A stretch of 64,000 bases of DNA, taken from positions 2,170,001 through 2,234,000 of the forward strand of contig NZ_CP023067.1 of the NCBI RefSeq assembly GCF_002288525.1, in the 5' to 3' direction. The notes beneath the pieces were generated by a model. That model did no database searches and had not been told where the DNA came from. It worked only from the letters and a program-made list of their open reading frames with translations. This stretch comes from Sinorhizobium sojae CCBAU 05684 (GTDB lineage: Bacteria > Pseudomonadota > Alphaproteobacteria > Rhizobiales > Rhizobiaceae). A program made the position numbers and the translations under genes. Of the stretch, positions 20,840 through 29,362 are shown piece by piece (position 1 is the stretch's first letter; each line of letters opens with the position of its first letter).

Positions 20840-22588
20840 TCAATAAGACACAAGCAAGGCAGAACCGTCTTCTCCGAATTTCGGCTCGACCCCGAGAAGC
20901 GGCGCGGAGCGGCTGATGATGTCGCGCACCATCGGTGCGGCGTTCGAGCCGGACGTCCGCCCCCCCCCTTCGCCGGTCTTCGGCGCATCGATGAAGGTCA
21001 GCACCACATATTGCGGGTCGTAGATCGGAAAAGCCGCGAGAAAGGCGTTGAAGTTCTGGTCGTGGGCGTAACGACCATTGACGACCTTGTCGGCCGTTCC
21101 GGTCTTGCCGCCGACATTGAAGCCGGGGACGAGCGCCCGCTTGCCCGAGCCCGCAATGCCGTTCCAGCGCAAGAGATAACGCATGTCGTCGCTGGTGCTG
21201 TTCTTGACCACCACGCTTGCGAGATTGTTCGCCTCCTCTTCCGTGCGCGGCAGGAAGGTCGGCGGGATGAGCTTGCCGCCATTGACGAGGGCGGCACCCG
21301 CAACGGCTGTCTGCAGCGGCGTGGTCGAGACGCCGTGGCCGAAGGAGATGGTGATCGAGTGGATCTTCTTCCATTCGCGCGGCTGCGACGGCGCCTTCAC
21401 CTCCGGAAGCTCCGTCGGAAGCTTCGTCAGCAGGCCCAGGCGCGTCAGGAATTCCTGGTGACCCGGAATGCCGACGAGGTCGGCGATCTTGGCCGTGCCG
21501 ATGTTCGACGAATATTGGAAGATTTCCGGCACGGTCAGCACGCGGCGCTTGCCGTGGAAATCCTTGATGGTGAAACCGCCGATGCGGATCGGCGCCGTCG
21601 CGTCGAAACTGTCGTTGAGCGTCACCTTGCCGGAATCAAGGCCCATCGCGATGGTGAAGGTCTTGAAGGTGGAGCCCATTTCGAACGTGCCGTTCGACAT
21701 GCGGTTCATCCAGCCCTCTTCGGCACCTTCGGCCGGATTGTTCGGGTCGTAATCCGGCACCGAGGCCATGGCCAGCACTTCGCCGGTGCGAGCGTTGAGA
21801 ACGACCGCGCCCGCCGCGATCGCCTCGTAGTTCTTCATGCCGGCGGCGATGACGTCGCGCACGATGTTCTGGACGCGCAGGTCGATCGAGAGCCTGACCG
21901 GCTCGAGCTTGGCGTCGCTGGTCAAGCCGATGGCGGCCAGATCGGCAAGACCCTGATTGTCGATATAGCGCTCCATGCCGGCGATGCCGCGATTGTCGAT
22001 ATTGACGTGGCCGACGATGTGGGAGGCGGTCGGGCCGCCGGGATAGAAGCGGCGCTTCTCCGGCCGGAAGCCGATGCCCGGAATGCCGAGCGCCAGGATC
22101 TCGCTCTGCTGCTTCGGAGTCAGCTGGCGGCGCAGCCATTGAAAGCGCGAATTCGACTTCAGCTTGTGGTAGATCTCGCGCGCATTGAGATCGGGCAGCA
22201 CGGTCGCCAGGCGCTCGATAGCCTCGTCGGCGTCGACGATCTTGTGCGGCTCGGCATAAAGCGAGACCGTGCGGATATCGGTCGCCAGGATTTCTCCGTT
22301 GCGGTCGAGGAGATCGGGACGAGACGCCATCAGGCTGTCGGCGCGGCCGATCGAGGAAACCGTCTCGGGCTGCGCCATGCCGTATTGCACCAGTCGGCCG
22401 CCGATCACCGCATAGACGATGCCGAAGCTGGCGATGATGATCGCCACGCGGCTCTTCGCCTGGCTGGCACTCTTTTTGCGGGTCCCCTGGAAGGTGACGT
22501 TGAGACCCGTCTCGGGAGCGCGATTGTTGCCCCCGGCGGAGAAGTGCGCCTTGCTTTTCAGCAGCATTATCCGGGAGAGAAAGGACAT
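20840..22588 (-). CDS. ftsI: Division-specific peptidoglycan transpeptidase FtsI (PBP3, class B)
   Basis: 582-residue class B penicillin-binding protein that crosslinks septal peptidoglycan together with FtsW. Cytoplasmic tail, one membrane segment at residues 47-65, the dimerisation domain (SRPDLLDRNGEILATDI), then the transpeptidase with STFK at 306-309 (catalytic Ser306), SSN at 360-362 and KTG in VGGKTGTADK near 480. The ATG overlaps the ftsL stop by one base. Length is normal. Confidence 0.97.
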   Translation of the reverse strand: MSFLSRIMLLKSKAHFSAGGNNRAPETGLNVTFQGTRKKSASQAKSRVAIIIASFGIVYAVIGGRLVQYGMAQPETVSSIGRADSLMASRPDLLDRNGEILATDIRTVSLYAEPHKIVDADEAIERLATVLPDLNAREIYHKLKSNSRFQWLRRQLTPKQQSEILALGIPGIGFRPEKRRFYPGGPTASHIVGHVNIDNRGIAGMERYIDNQGLADLAAIGLTSDAKLEPVRLSIDLRVQNIVRDVIAAGMKNYEAIAAGAVVLNARTGEVLAMASVPDYDPNNPAEGAEEGWMNRMSNGTFEMGSTFKTFTIAMGLDSGKVTLNDSFDATAPIRIGGFTIKDFHGKRRVLTVPEIFQYSSNIGTAKIADLVGIPGHQEFLTRLGLLTKLPTELPEVKAPSQPREWKKIHSITISFGHGVSTTPLQTAVAGAALVNGGKLIPPTFLPRTEEEANNLASVVVKNSTSDDMRYLLRWNGIAGSGKRALVPGFNVGGKTGTADKVVNGRYAHDQNFNAFLAAFPIYDPQYVVLTFIDAPKTGEGGGRTSGSNAAPMVRDIISRSAPLLGVEPKFGEDGSALLVSY

Positions 22589-22971
22589 CAGTGCGCCACC
22601 GAGCCTGTGTTGATATTGTCGGCCTGAATAACGGCGGCGATGCCGTCTTCCGGCGCCTCCTCCCCCTCCGGCCGCGGCAGATCGGCCCGCAACATCGGCA
22701 GCTCCTCAGGTTGAGCGAGTTGCGTGGATGGTGTCGGTGCAAGCTGCAGGTCCGAGGCAAAGGCCGCCACGAGCCGTTCCAGGCGGTTCGGCTGGGTCAA
22801 GAGCGCCCAATCGGCCTTGAGCAGGTCGATCGTATCCTCTTCGAGCTTGATCGCCGCGTCGAGCTTGCGGACTTCTTCAAGCTTGTTCTCGGCCTGATGC
22901 TTGATCGTGTAGGTGACCGCAGCGGCGGCCGTCATGATGACGATCAGGACGATATCGATCGTTCTCAGCAT
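22588..22971 (-). CDS. ftsL: Cell division protein FtsL
   Basis: 127-residue bitopic protein with a membrane segment at residues 5-22 (IDIVLIVIMTAAAAVTYT) and a periplasmic coiled coil (KLEEVRKLDAAIKLEEDTI) ending in TQPNRLERL, the typical FtsL end motif. After that comes a Pro/Glu-rich tail of about 50 residues, longer than in E. coli. Sequence conservation is low in this family; the call rests on topology, coiled coil and position between rsmH and ftsI. Confidence 0.92.
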   Translation of the reverse strand: MLRTIDIVLIVIMTAAAAVTYTIKHQAENKLEEVRKLDAAIKLEEDTIDLLKADWALLTQPNRLERLVAAFASDLQLAPTPSTQLAQPEELPMLRADLPRPEGEEAPEDGIAAVIQADNINTGSVAH

Positions 22972-22977
22972 CGCTAC

Positions 22978-24003
22978 TTAGCCCCCTAACCTCGCAAGAC
23001 TCGCCAGTTCCGGTAGATTGAAAATGGATGGATCGCTACCCGGCGACGGCGCCTCCGTGCGGATGCCGGCCCTGAGCTTGGCAGATCGGGCGCGCGGATT
23101 GCGGGAGGCTTCCTCGTCACTGGCCGCGATCATAGACTTGCCGACTGGCGTGAAGGTTGCGACACGCGCCGCCACCATCGGCATATGCCGGGAGCCGCCC
23201 GCCTTGCCCGCGCGATCCTGGAAGAAGGCCTTGACGATCCTGTCTTCGAGCGAATGGAAAGTGACGACGACGAGACGTCCGCCGGGTTTCAGCACGCGCT
23301 CGGCGGCAAAGAGCGCGTTGGCAAGCTCGCCGAGCTCGTCATTGACGAAGATGCGCAGCGCCTGGAAGACCCGCGTTGCGGGATGGATCTTGTCCTTGGC
23401 CTTGCGCGGCACGACTGTTTCGATGAGGCCCGCAAGGTCGCGAGTCGTCTCGAAAGGCTGCTCGGTACGGCGCTTCTCGATCGCCCGGGCGATGCGGCCG
23501 GCCTGCTTTTCTTCGCCAAGAAAGCCGAAGATGCGGATGAGATCGGAAACCTTGGCGCGATTGACGACGTCGGCGGCGGTCACGCCGCTCGCCGACATGC
23601 GCATGTCGAGCGGGCCCTTTTTCTGGAACGAAAAGCCGCGCTCAGCCTCGTCGATCTGCATGGACGAGACGCCGATGTCGAGCACGACGCCGTCGAGCCC
23701 TTCGTCCGGCGCATGCCCCGCCAGTTCGGAAAACCGCGAATGAACAAGCTTGAGCCGCCCGCCGGCCGCGGCCGCCATGGCCTGCCCGGCAGCGATCGCG
23801 GTCGGATCGCGGTCGAGCGCAATCACATCCGCACCCGCATCGAGGAGCGCCGAGGTGTAGCCGCCCGCGCCGAAGGTGCCGTCGAGAATGACCTTGCCGG
23901 GCGCCGGCTCGAGCGCCGCCAGCACCTCGGCGAGCATGACGGGAATGTGACGAACCGGTCCGCCATCGGCTTCAGAAGTCCTGTCGCCTTGATCCGCCAC
24001 CAT
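22978..24003 (-). CDS. rsmH: 16S rRNA m4C1402 methyltransferase RsmH (MraW)
   Basis: SAM-dependent methyltransferase acting on C1402 of 16S rRNA. N-terminal [13 protein letters not shown] is followed by the SAM loop [15 protein letters not shown], then [19 protein letters not shown], the helical insert, and [16 protein letters not shown]. Length 341. The start [13 protein letters not shown] was chosen to fit the family; the upstream open frame overlaps mraZ and is not coding. It lies 14 bases after mraZ. Confidence 0.96.
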   Translation of the reverse strand: MVADQGDRTSEADGGPVRHIPVMLAEVLAALEPAPGKVILDGTFGAGGYTSALLDAGADVIALDRDPTAIAAGQAMAAAAGGRLKLVHSRFSELAGHAPDEGLDGVVLDIGVSSMQIDEAERGFSFQKKGPLDMRMSASGVTAADVVNRAKVSDLIRIFGFLGEEKQAGRIARAIEKRRTEQPFETTRDLAGLIETVVPRKAKDKIHPATRVFQALRIFVNDELGELANALFAAERVLKPGGRLVVVTFHSLEDRIVKAFFQDRAGKAGGSRHMPMVAARVATFTPVGKSMIAASDEEASRNPRARSAKLRAGIRTEAPSPGSDPSIFNLPELASLARLGG

Positions 24004-24017
24004 TCCGCCTCTCCACA

Positions 24018-24458
24018 CTAACCCGGGCGCAACCCCCGCTGCTTGCGCCCTTCCCGGGCCTCCGCCTGCGCCCTCGCAAACGCCTGCGGCTCCCAGAGCT
24101 GAAAATGATCGCCCCGCCCGACGAAGGTCACCTCCGTCGAAATGCCGGTGAAGTCGCGGATGAAATCCGTGACCATCAGCCGACCCTCCGGGTCGAGCTT
24201 CAAGAAGACGCCGCCCCCATGAACGAGGAGCGACATCTGATTGGCCGCATCCGAAAACGGATCCTCGACCGCCATCTGCCTCTCGAACCGGTCCAGAAGC
24301 TCCGGCCCACCGACGCTGATCGCCGGAAAGACGAAATCCTGGAAACAATATAACTCCCGCACGCCCGCCTCCGAAAGCACGGCGCGGAAGGCCGAAGGCA
24401 CGGAGACCCGCCCCTTGGCATCGATCCGGTTCGTCGCATGTGACAAGAAGCGGTTCAT
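24018..24458 (-). CDS. mraZ: Transcriptional regulator MraZ
   Basis: 146-residue protein made of two SpoVT/AbrB-type DNA-binding repeats: the first [19 protein letters not shown] near residues 10-28, the second near 85-105 ([16 protein letters not shown]). MraZ represses or tunes its own dcw operon in other bacteria by binding direct repeats at the promoter; four such repeats lie upstream here. It is the first gene of the cluster. The ATG has only a weak G-rich ribosome binding site. Confidence 0.95.
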   Translation of the reverse strand: MNRFLSHATNRIDAKGRVSVPSAFRAVLSEAGVRELYCFQDFVFPAISVGGPELLDRFERQMAVEDPFSDAANQMSLLVHGGGVFLKLDPEGRLMVTDFIRDFTGISTEVTFVGRGDHFQLWEPQAFARAQAEAREGRKQRGLRPG

Positions 24459-24921
24459 GACGCGAAACGGCCGCCCCCGATTGACGGGTCACAGTCATCG
24501 ACCCGCACGAATACCCGCCTGCGCACGCAAAACATCCCCGCCGGACACGAGCGCATCCGCCTGAACCCTCCGAAGAAGGAGACCTCGAATTTCGCGATGA
24601 CGGGCCACGACGCGGCCCTTGCGCAGTACCATTATGGGATAACATGGGACCATATGGGCGTCAATGGGATAAGGCCGAAATCAGCCTCCTGAATGATCAA
24701 ATATTGATAGGTCGTTAAGTTTAATAAAGGGTTACGAGGGTACCCCTAATCCGTTGGAATCCCGAGGAAATGCGGCTGCTGACAAGCACCGGGACGAGAT
24801 CGGAATTGGCCTGCGCCGCAGGCAAACCTTAAGGAGCGGCCGCGGTTCCTCTCTGACGCTTGAAAAAGAAGCGCCACCCGTTCCGCGGACCCGCGCCCGA
24901 AACTGATACGGAAGAAAAAAT
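24459..24921. other. 463-bp leader and promoter region of the dcw cluster
   Basis: Between mraZ and rnpB. It contains the MraZ-box array (24635-24668), an AT-rich stretch (about 24690-24735) and about 175 bp of untranslated leader. No open frame with a credible ribosome binding site was seen on either strand. The open frames that cross into rnpB are by-products of the structured RNA. Confidence 0.7.
24635..24668 (-). promoter_or_regulatory. MraZ operator: four TGGG boxes at exact 10-bp spacing, overlapping a possible promoter
   Basis: TGGG occurs at 24635, 24645, 24655 and 24665 on the plus strand, each preceded by A (ATGGG). In E. coli MraZ binds TGGGN repeats with 5-base spacers, which gives the same 10-bp period. 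On the minus strand the array overlaps TTGACG-N17-TATCCC, a plausible sigma-70 promoter for mraZ, so bound MraZ would block RNA polymerase. The site lies about 180-210 bp upstream of the mraZ start. Confidence 0.8.
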
Positions 24922-25322
24922 CGCCAGTTGGCCTGTAAGCCGGGTTCTGTATGGCCCCGCCTCCCGAAGGAAACGGAACGTGGCAGCCATTCATCTGGGG
25001 CTGCGCTTGCGCGCAGCCTCGTGCAACCCACCCGGATGACGGGCCTGGAAACCGGCTGGGCGCTTGCGCGCCCGTGTCATCCCTATTCGGTCTTGCTCCC
25101 GGTGGGGTTTGCCGTGCCGTCCATGTTGCCATGTCCGCGGTGGGCTCTTACCCCACCCTTTCACCCTTACTCCGCGAAGCGGAGCGGTTTGCTTTCTGTG
25201 GCACTTTCCCTGGGGTCACCCCCGCCGGACGTTATCCGGCACCGTGTTTCCGTGGAGCCCGGACTTTCCTCACCCCGCGGCCTTTCGGCGCTTGCGGGGC
25301 GCGGCTGCCCGGCCAACTGGCA
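24914..25322 (-). ncRNA. rnpB: RNase P RNA, bacterial type A, with T-run terminator
   Basis: The catalytic RNA that matures tRNA 5' ends. On the minus strand the ends pair perfectly: 11 bases at 25322-25312 (GCCAGTTGGCC) with 24932-24922 form helix P1. The universally conserved core GAGGAAAGTCCGGGCTCCA is present near 25267-25285. The 3' core motif, close to the end, contains ACAGAACCCGGCTTA. Inside are stable hairpins with GCAA/GAAA-type loops. The mature RNA would be about 400 nt; T6 directly after it is the likely terminator. Confidence 0.96.
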
Positions 25323-25390
25323 GAGGCTCATTAACCGACCAGGCCGACAAGCGCCAGAAAAATCGCGCCTTCTGCCGATTGATCGCCGGC

Positions 25391-26578
25391 TCACTGAAAT
25401 GCGACGGCGAAATCGGTCTCGTACTCGTTTGCATTCAGGCGGCCTTCCATGGCGAGCATTGCCCCAAGCCTGCCGATCTCGTCGGAGCTCTTGGCGGCCT
25501 GGCCGTTGCCGCCCGCCAGAACGGCGATGCGGTCGCCGGCAAAGCCGATATAGGGATAGCCGTGCCGGGTGAACGACGTAACGCAAGGAGAAAAATGGGT
25601 CGAAACCGGCGTGAACGCCGGCATCGCCTCGCCGAGCAGCCCGTACAGGTGGGAGGCCGCTTCGGCGCTGCCTCCGCTGCGGAACCAGTCCCGGACCGCC
25701 GGCTCGCCCGCAAGCACCCGATCGGTCGGGTCGCCGCCAATCTTGATGTAGTGTTTGCCGTCGGCATAGGCAACGGGTGGCAGCAGGTAATAGCTTTTAT
25801 CCTGCTCCGGCGCCGCGACGATCAGCGACGGCATGCCTTCGAAAGCAGGAAGATCGTCTTCACCGACCTCGGCAAACAAGACGGTGCGCGCCTTGACGGC
25901 AAGACAGATCGGCTTCGACAGCAAAGCCGTCGAAAGCGAAAACCCGCCGGCGGCGACAAGCACGCGGCGCGCCTTGATAGCCTGGCCGTCGGCGGTGGTC
26001 ACGAGCACCTGCTCCGCCTCTTCCGAGACTGATACCACTTCGCAGCGGATGATCCGAGCACCCTGTCTTTCCGCCGCCCTGGTCTGGGCGCGAACCAATG
26101 CACGCGGATTGATATAGCCTGCGCCGCTTGCCTCGTGGACGCCCGCATGGCCGGCCGGGAAACGGAACCAGGGGAAGCGCTCCGCGAGTGCCCCGCCGCC
26201 GATCAGCGGCGCTTCCACGCCCAGCCTGTCGCGGGCACGCTCGACCTTCTCGAGATAATCGAAATCGCCGCCGGGAGCCGGCGCCGCGATCAGGCAACCG
26301 CTCTCGAAATAGAAATCCATCCCGCTCGCATCCGCGATTTCCGGATAGCGAACGATCGAGCGGCGGGCAAGACGCGCCCAGACCGGGTCCGTATCGATCG
26401 TGCGGGTGATGCGGGCATTGTCGTAGTGGCTGGCGAACACGCCGCCGTGACTTGCCCAGTCCTCTGGTTCGTCCGGTCCGACGAGCGCAACGCTGGCGCC
26501 GGCCAGGCTGAGGTGACGCGCCGCCGTCGCACCCATCATGCCTTTGCCGACCACGACGAAATCAAAGCTTTCCGACAT
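25391..26578 (-). CDS. FAD-dependent oxidoreductase, DAO family (sarcosine/glycine oxidase-like)
   Basis: 395 residues. The N-terminal dinucleotide fold is clear (FDFVVVGKGMMGATAARHLS, residues 5-24), although the usual GxGxxG is altered to GKGMMG. RQGARIIRCEVVSV and RRVLVAAGGFS follow, and near the C-terminus the FAD-contacting segment IAVLAGGNGQAAKSSDEIG. This is the D-amino-acid-oxidase/sarcosine-oxidase fold; the substrate cannot be told. It stands alone beside rnpB. I considered a thiO-type glycine oxidase but see no thiamine genes nearby. Confidence 0.85.
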   Translation of the reverse strand: MSESFDFVVVGKGMMGATAARHLSLAGASVALVGPDEPEDWASHGGVFASHYDNARITRTIDTDPVWARLARRSIVRYPEIADASGMDFYFESGCLIAAPAPGGDFDYLEKVERARDRLGVEAPLIGGGALAERFPWFRFPAGHAGVHEASGAGYINPRALVRAQTRAAERQGARIIRCEVVSVSEEAEQVLVTTADGQAIKARRVLVAAGGFSLSTALLSKPICLAVKARTVLFAEVGEDDLPAFEGMPSLIVAAPEQDKSYYLLPPVAYADGKHYIKIGGDPTDRVLAGEPAVRDWFRSGGSAEAASHLYGLLGEAMPAFTPVSTHFSPCVTSFTRHGYPYIGFAGDRIAVLAGGNGQAAKSSDEIGRLGAMLAMEGRLNANEYETDFAVAFQ

Positions 26579-26677
26579 GCGCTTCCCCGATTGCTTCGCT
26601 GCGGGAATAGCATGTGGATTTTCAACGGTACACCGGAACGCGAGACCTATCCGGCTACCTCCTGCACCGCGGCCGAT

Positions 26678-26783
26678 CCGACAGCGCCGCGGGTTTTCTC
26701 AGGCGCGCAAAGGTCGCTGCAGCGCCTTGGATTGCTGCAGGTCCATGTCCTTGAATCACGGTCGACCAAAGGAGACATTCAGC
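26678..26783 (+). repeat. Mosaic palindromic repeat, class A
   Basis: ACAGCGCCGCGGGTTTTCTCAG, then GCGCGCAAAGGTCGCTGCAGCG (left module) and TTGCTGCAGGTCCATGTCC...GGAGACATTCAG (right module, imperfect hairpin). Same orientation as the copy at 3462. Intergenic between the DAO gene and the lytic transglycosylase. Confidence 0.7.
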
Positions 26784-26824
26784 CGGTCGGCTTCGCAACG
26801 AGCTGCATCGATCTCAACCGACGG

Positions 26825-27352
26825 TTAATCCAGGATCTTCTTGACCTTGCCGCAATACGCCCTCGAAACGGGGTTCATCCGCTTAGCGCCGTGGCCTGCA
26901 TTGTATTTCAGGATTGTGCCGCAAGTGCTGCCGTCCGAAAGCTCCTGCGCCTTGGCCAGATACATCATGCCGAACTTGATGTTGGTTTCCGGATCGTAGA
27001 GCCCTTTGGCCGAGCCGGAATAGCCCATCATGCGGGCGGTGGCGGGTTTGATCTGCATGAGCCCGATCTCACCGGCCCTGCCCCGTGCTTTCGCATTGAA
27101 GTTGCTTTCGACCTCGACGACGGCATGGGCGAGATCGATGGGAACGCCATATTCCTTGGCGTAGGAATGGATGAGGACCTTATATTGCGATTTCGGCGAA
27201 AGGGATGGTGTGGGAAATCCTGCAGTCCTGGTAACGGACTTCAGGGACGAGGTTTTGATGGCTCGGTCGACACCCCCTGCATACGACGTACCCATCCCGG
27301 CAACGAACATGCCAAAGCATGCCGCCACCGCAGCAACAGACGATATTCTCAT
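26825..27352 (-). CDS. Secreted lytic transglycosylase, SLT family
   Basis: 175 residues. A signal peptide (cleavage near TSYAGG, residue 26) precedes a compact SLT domain: YGVPIDLAHAVVEVESNFN with probable catalytic Glu82, then EIGLMQIKPATARMMGYSG, LYDPETNIKFGMMYLA and LKYNAGHG. It cleaves the MurNAc-GlcNAc bond of peptidoglycan in the periplasm. Two cysteines near the C-terminus (STCGTIL, AYCGKV) could form a disulfide. One of six cell-wall enzymes found within 26 kb of the dcw cluster. Confidence 0.9.
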   Translation of the reverse strand: MRISSVAAVAACFGMFVAGMGTSYAGGVDRAIKTSSLKSVTRTAGFPTPSLSPKSQYKVLIHSYAKEYGVPIDLAHAVVEVESNFNAKARGRAGEIGLMQIKPATARMMGYSGSAKGLYDPETNIKFGMMYLAKAQELSDGSTCGTILKYNAGHGAKRMNPVSRAYCGKVKKILD

Positions 27353-27577
27353 GTAGTTTGGAGTCTCCGGTCTGGGGAACTGGCCGGACGGCGCACCCCA
27401 CCGTCACGACCGATTTCCCGATCGATTTCGTTGGCAAGGTCCCCGGTCTTCTGCCTGCGTCCCCTGCGGTTGACGCGGCGAAAATGACCCCCCCATCATG
27501 GTAAACATGTGGCAAGGCGAACAATTTGTGCATAAAGTCGTCGAAGGCGCTAATTTAGTGCGATCGCAGATTGCAAC

Positions 27578-28342
27578 CTATGCGCTGAATTTCGGCAGTG
27601 CGGCCAGCAGGCGGTGTAGCGTATCTATGGTGGAGATGTCTGCGATCCCGTCCACCCGCGATTGCCGGAAATGCCGTTGAAAAGCGGCCACGACGCCTTC
27701 GGTCTGCTCGCAGAAATTGCCCGTGACTTCAATGCCATAGCCGTAAAGCGAGAGCATCGATTGCAGTGCCTCCACCGGCTGTCCGCGATCGCCGCGCTGG
27801 AAGAAGCGCCCGCCGCCGACCGGTGCCGGTTCGACCCAGTGACCGACCCCCTGTCGAAAGAGCTCATTCCAGGGGAATTTTTCTCCCGGATCGACCTTGC
27901 GAATCGGCGCCACATCGCTATGGGCAAGCACCCTTTCGGGGGCGATTCGCCAGCGTGCGCCACAATCTCGACACAAATGGATGACCGCTGAGACCTGCGC
28001 TTGCGGGAAATCCGGCAGCCCGCCGGGATGGCCGGGATTCGCGATCTCGATACCGATCGAACGGGAATTGACGTCGGACTCGCCCTTCCACAAGCTCTTG
28101 CCCGCATGCCAGGCACGGCGACCCTCCGACACGAGCTGGTCGACGCGACCGTCCTCATGCACGAAATAATGACAGGAGACCTGGCTTTCCTCGCGACAGA
28201 GCCAGTCGAGCGCCGAAGCCGCCGTCTCCATGCCGGTGTAATGGAGGAGGATCATATCCGGCCCGCGCCCGCCCGCGCGCTCCCCATGGTTGGGTGACGG
28301 CACGAAACGGGCTCCGGCGAAATCGCAGCTCGTCGATGTCAT
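27578..28342 (-). CDS. N-acetylmuramoyl-L-alanine amidase (AmpD-like) with peptidoglycan-binding domain
   Basis: 254 residues. Amidase_2 domain at about 25-165: zinc ligands His34 (ILLHYTG), His141 (VLAHSDVAP) and Asp151 (KVDPG), with Glu99 in SIGIEIANPG. A PG_binding_1 domain follows (RGQPVEALQSMLSLYGYGIEVTG). There is no signal peptide, so it may be a cytoplasmic AmpD-type recycling enzyme or be exported by another route. The start overlaps the stop of the djlA-like gene (ATGA), so the two are translated together. Confidence 0.92.
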   Translation of the reverse strand: MTSTSCDFAGARFVPSPNHGERAGGRGPDMILLHYTGMETAASALDWLCREESQVSCHYFVHEDGRVDQLVSEGRRAWHAGKSLWKGESDVNSRSIGIEIANPGHPGGLPDFPQAQVSAVIHLCRDCGARWRIAPERVLAHSDVAPIRKVDPGEKFPWNELFRQGVGHWVEPAPVGGGRFFQRGDRGQPVEALQSMLSLYGYGIEVTGNFCEQTEGVVAAFQRHFRQSRVDGIADISTIDTLHRLLAALPKFSA

Positions 28343-29046
28343 GCGGCGCGGCGTTCTCTCTCGATCGCCTCGTAGGCCGCATTCAGCGCGGCCATACGAT
28401 CATTGGCAATGGCATGAAATTCCTCCGGCACGCCGCGCGCAACCAGCATGTCCGGATGGTTCTCCGAAACGAGCACGCGATAACGCTTGCGGATCTCGGT
28501 GAAATCGTCCTTCGGCGAAACGCCGAGTACCTGATAGGGATCGCGACCGTCGGCATGAACGTGACGCGCCATCATGCGTTGAAAGCGCGCCTCGTCCATC
28601 CTGAAGATCTCGGCGACTCGCAGCAGAAAGGCGAGCTCCTTCTCGTGCACGACGCCATCGGACTTGGCGATATGGAACAGCCCGTCGACGATATCCTCGA
28701 GAATGGGGCAATTGCGCTCGCAGGAGGCGCAAAGCGAAGCCATCTTCTCCGCATAGGCCTCGAACCCAGCCACGTCCTGACGTGCGAGGTTATAGAGCCG
28801 GGCGACGTTCTTCGCCTGGTCCGCCGGGAATTTGAAGATATCGCGAAAGGCCGCGACCTCGGCCTCGCTCACGATGCCGTCTGCCTTCGCCATCTTCGCC
28901 GAAAGGGCGATCATGGCAACCGAGAAGGCAACCCTGCGACGCGTTTCCGGATCGCCCTCGAAGAGGGTTCGGACCGCCTCGACAACGCCCGCAAGCGCAT
29001 TGCCGGTGGTCGCGACGATCTTGAGGAGGCTATCCCAAACTGTCAT
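28339..29046 (-). CDS. DjlA-like co-chaperone: TerB domain plus C-terminal J domain
   Basis: 235 residues. A TerB-like helical domain (residues about 25-140: MIALSAKMAKADGIVSEAEV, HIAKSDGVVHEKELAFLLRV) precedes a J domain (DPYQVLGVSPKDDFTEIRKR) with the HPD motif in SENHPDM that stimulates DnaK. No membrane segment is seen, unlike E. coli DjlA. I chose the ATG at 29046, where homology begins; in-frame ATGs at 29079 and 29121 exist. It overlaps the amidase gene by four bases, a pairing that hints at envelope stress. Confidence 0.88.
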   Translation of the reverse strand: MTVWDSLLKIVATTGNALAGVVEAVRTLFEGDPETRRRVAFSVAMIALSAKMAKADGIVSEAEVAAFRDIFKFPADQAKNVARLYNLARQDVAGFEAYAEKMASLCASCERNCPILEDIVDGLFHIAKSDGVVHEKELAFLLRVAEIFRMDEARFQRMMARHVHADGRDPYQVLGVSPKDDFTEIRKRYRVLVSENHPDMLVARGVPEEFHAIANDRMAALNAAYEAIERERRAA

Positions 29047-29362
29047 GAGTGCGATTGTTCCCTTTCCACCACCGAGCATGGCCAGATGTGGTGGCAAATT
29101 GCAAGCGGCTGCCCGCGCCAAACGTCATTGGAATGACGAATTTGTGATGGCCCCTCAATAAATCATATAACCGTAAATCGCAATCGAATTCGCGCGCTGG
29201 CCTATGAGCTTCCGTCGAGTCTCGAAGCCATGCGCGCGATCCACAGGCCTGTCATTTTACTTCCACCCGATTTGCGCTAGATCACGGGGTATCTTTGACC
29301 GAGGACCTTGAAACGCGATCTGCGTTCCGGTTACCCCTTTGCCGAAACCCCGAGGAGGAAAC
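29047..29362. other. 316-bp divergent intergenic region between the djlA-like gene and pfp
   Basis: AT-richer in the centre (about 29160-29190). It must hold promoters for both divergent genes, but no -35/-10 pair stood out. No repeat of the mosaic family and no small open frame with a ribosome binding site were seen. Confidence 0.5.

Noticed and set aside
24746..25572. Open frames of 99-214 codons across the RNase P RNA gene
   Set aside because: Frames on both strands here are side effects of the structured RNA. The RNA core motifs and perfect P1 helix decide the call.
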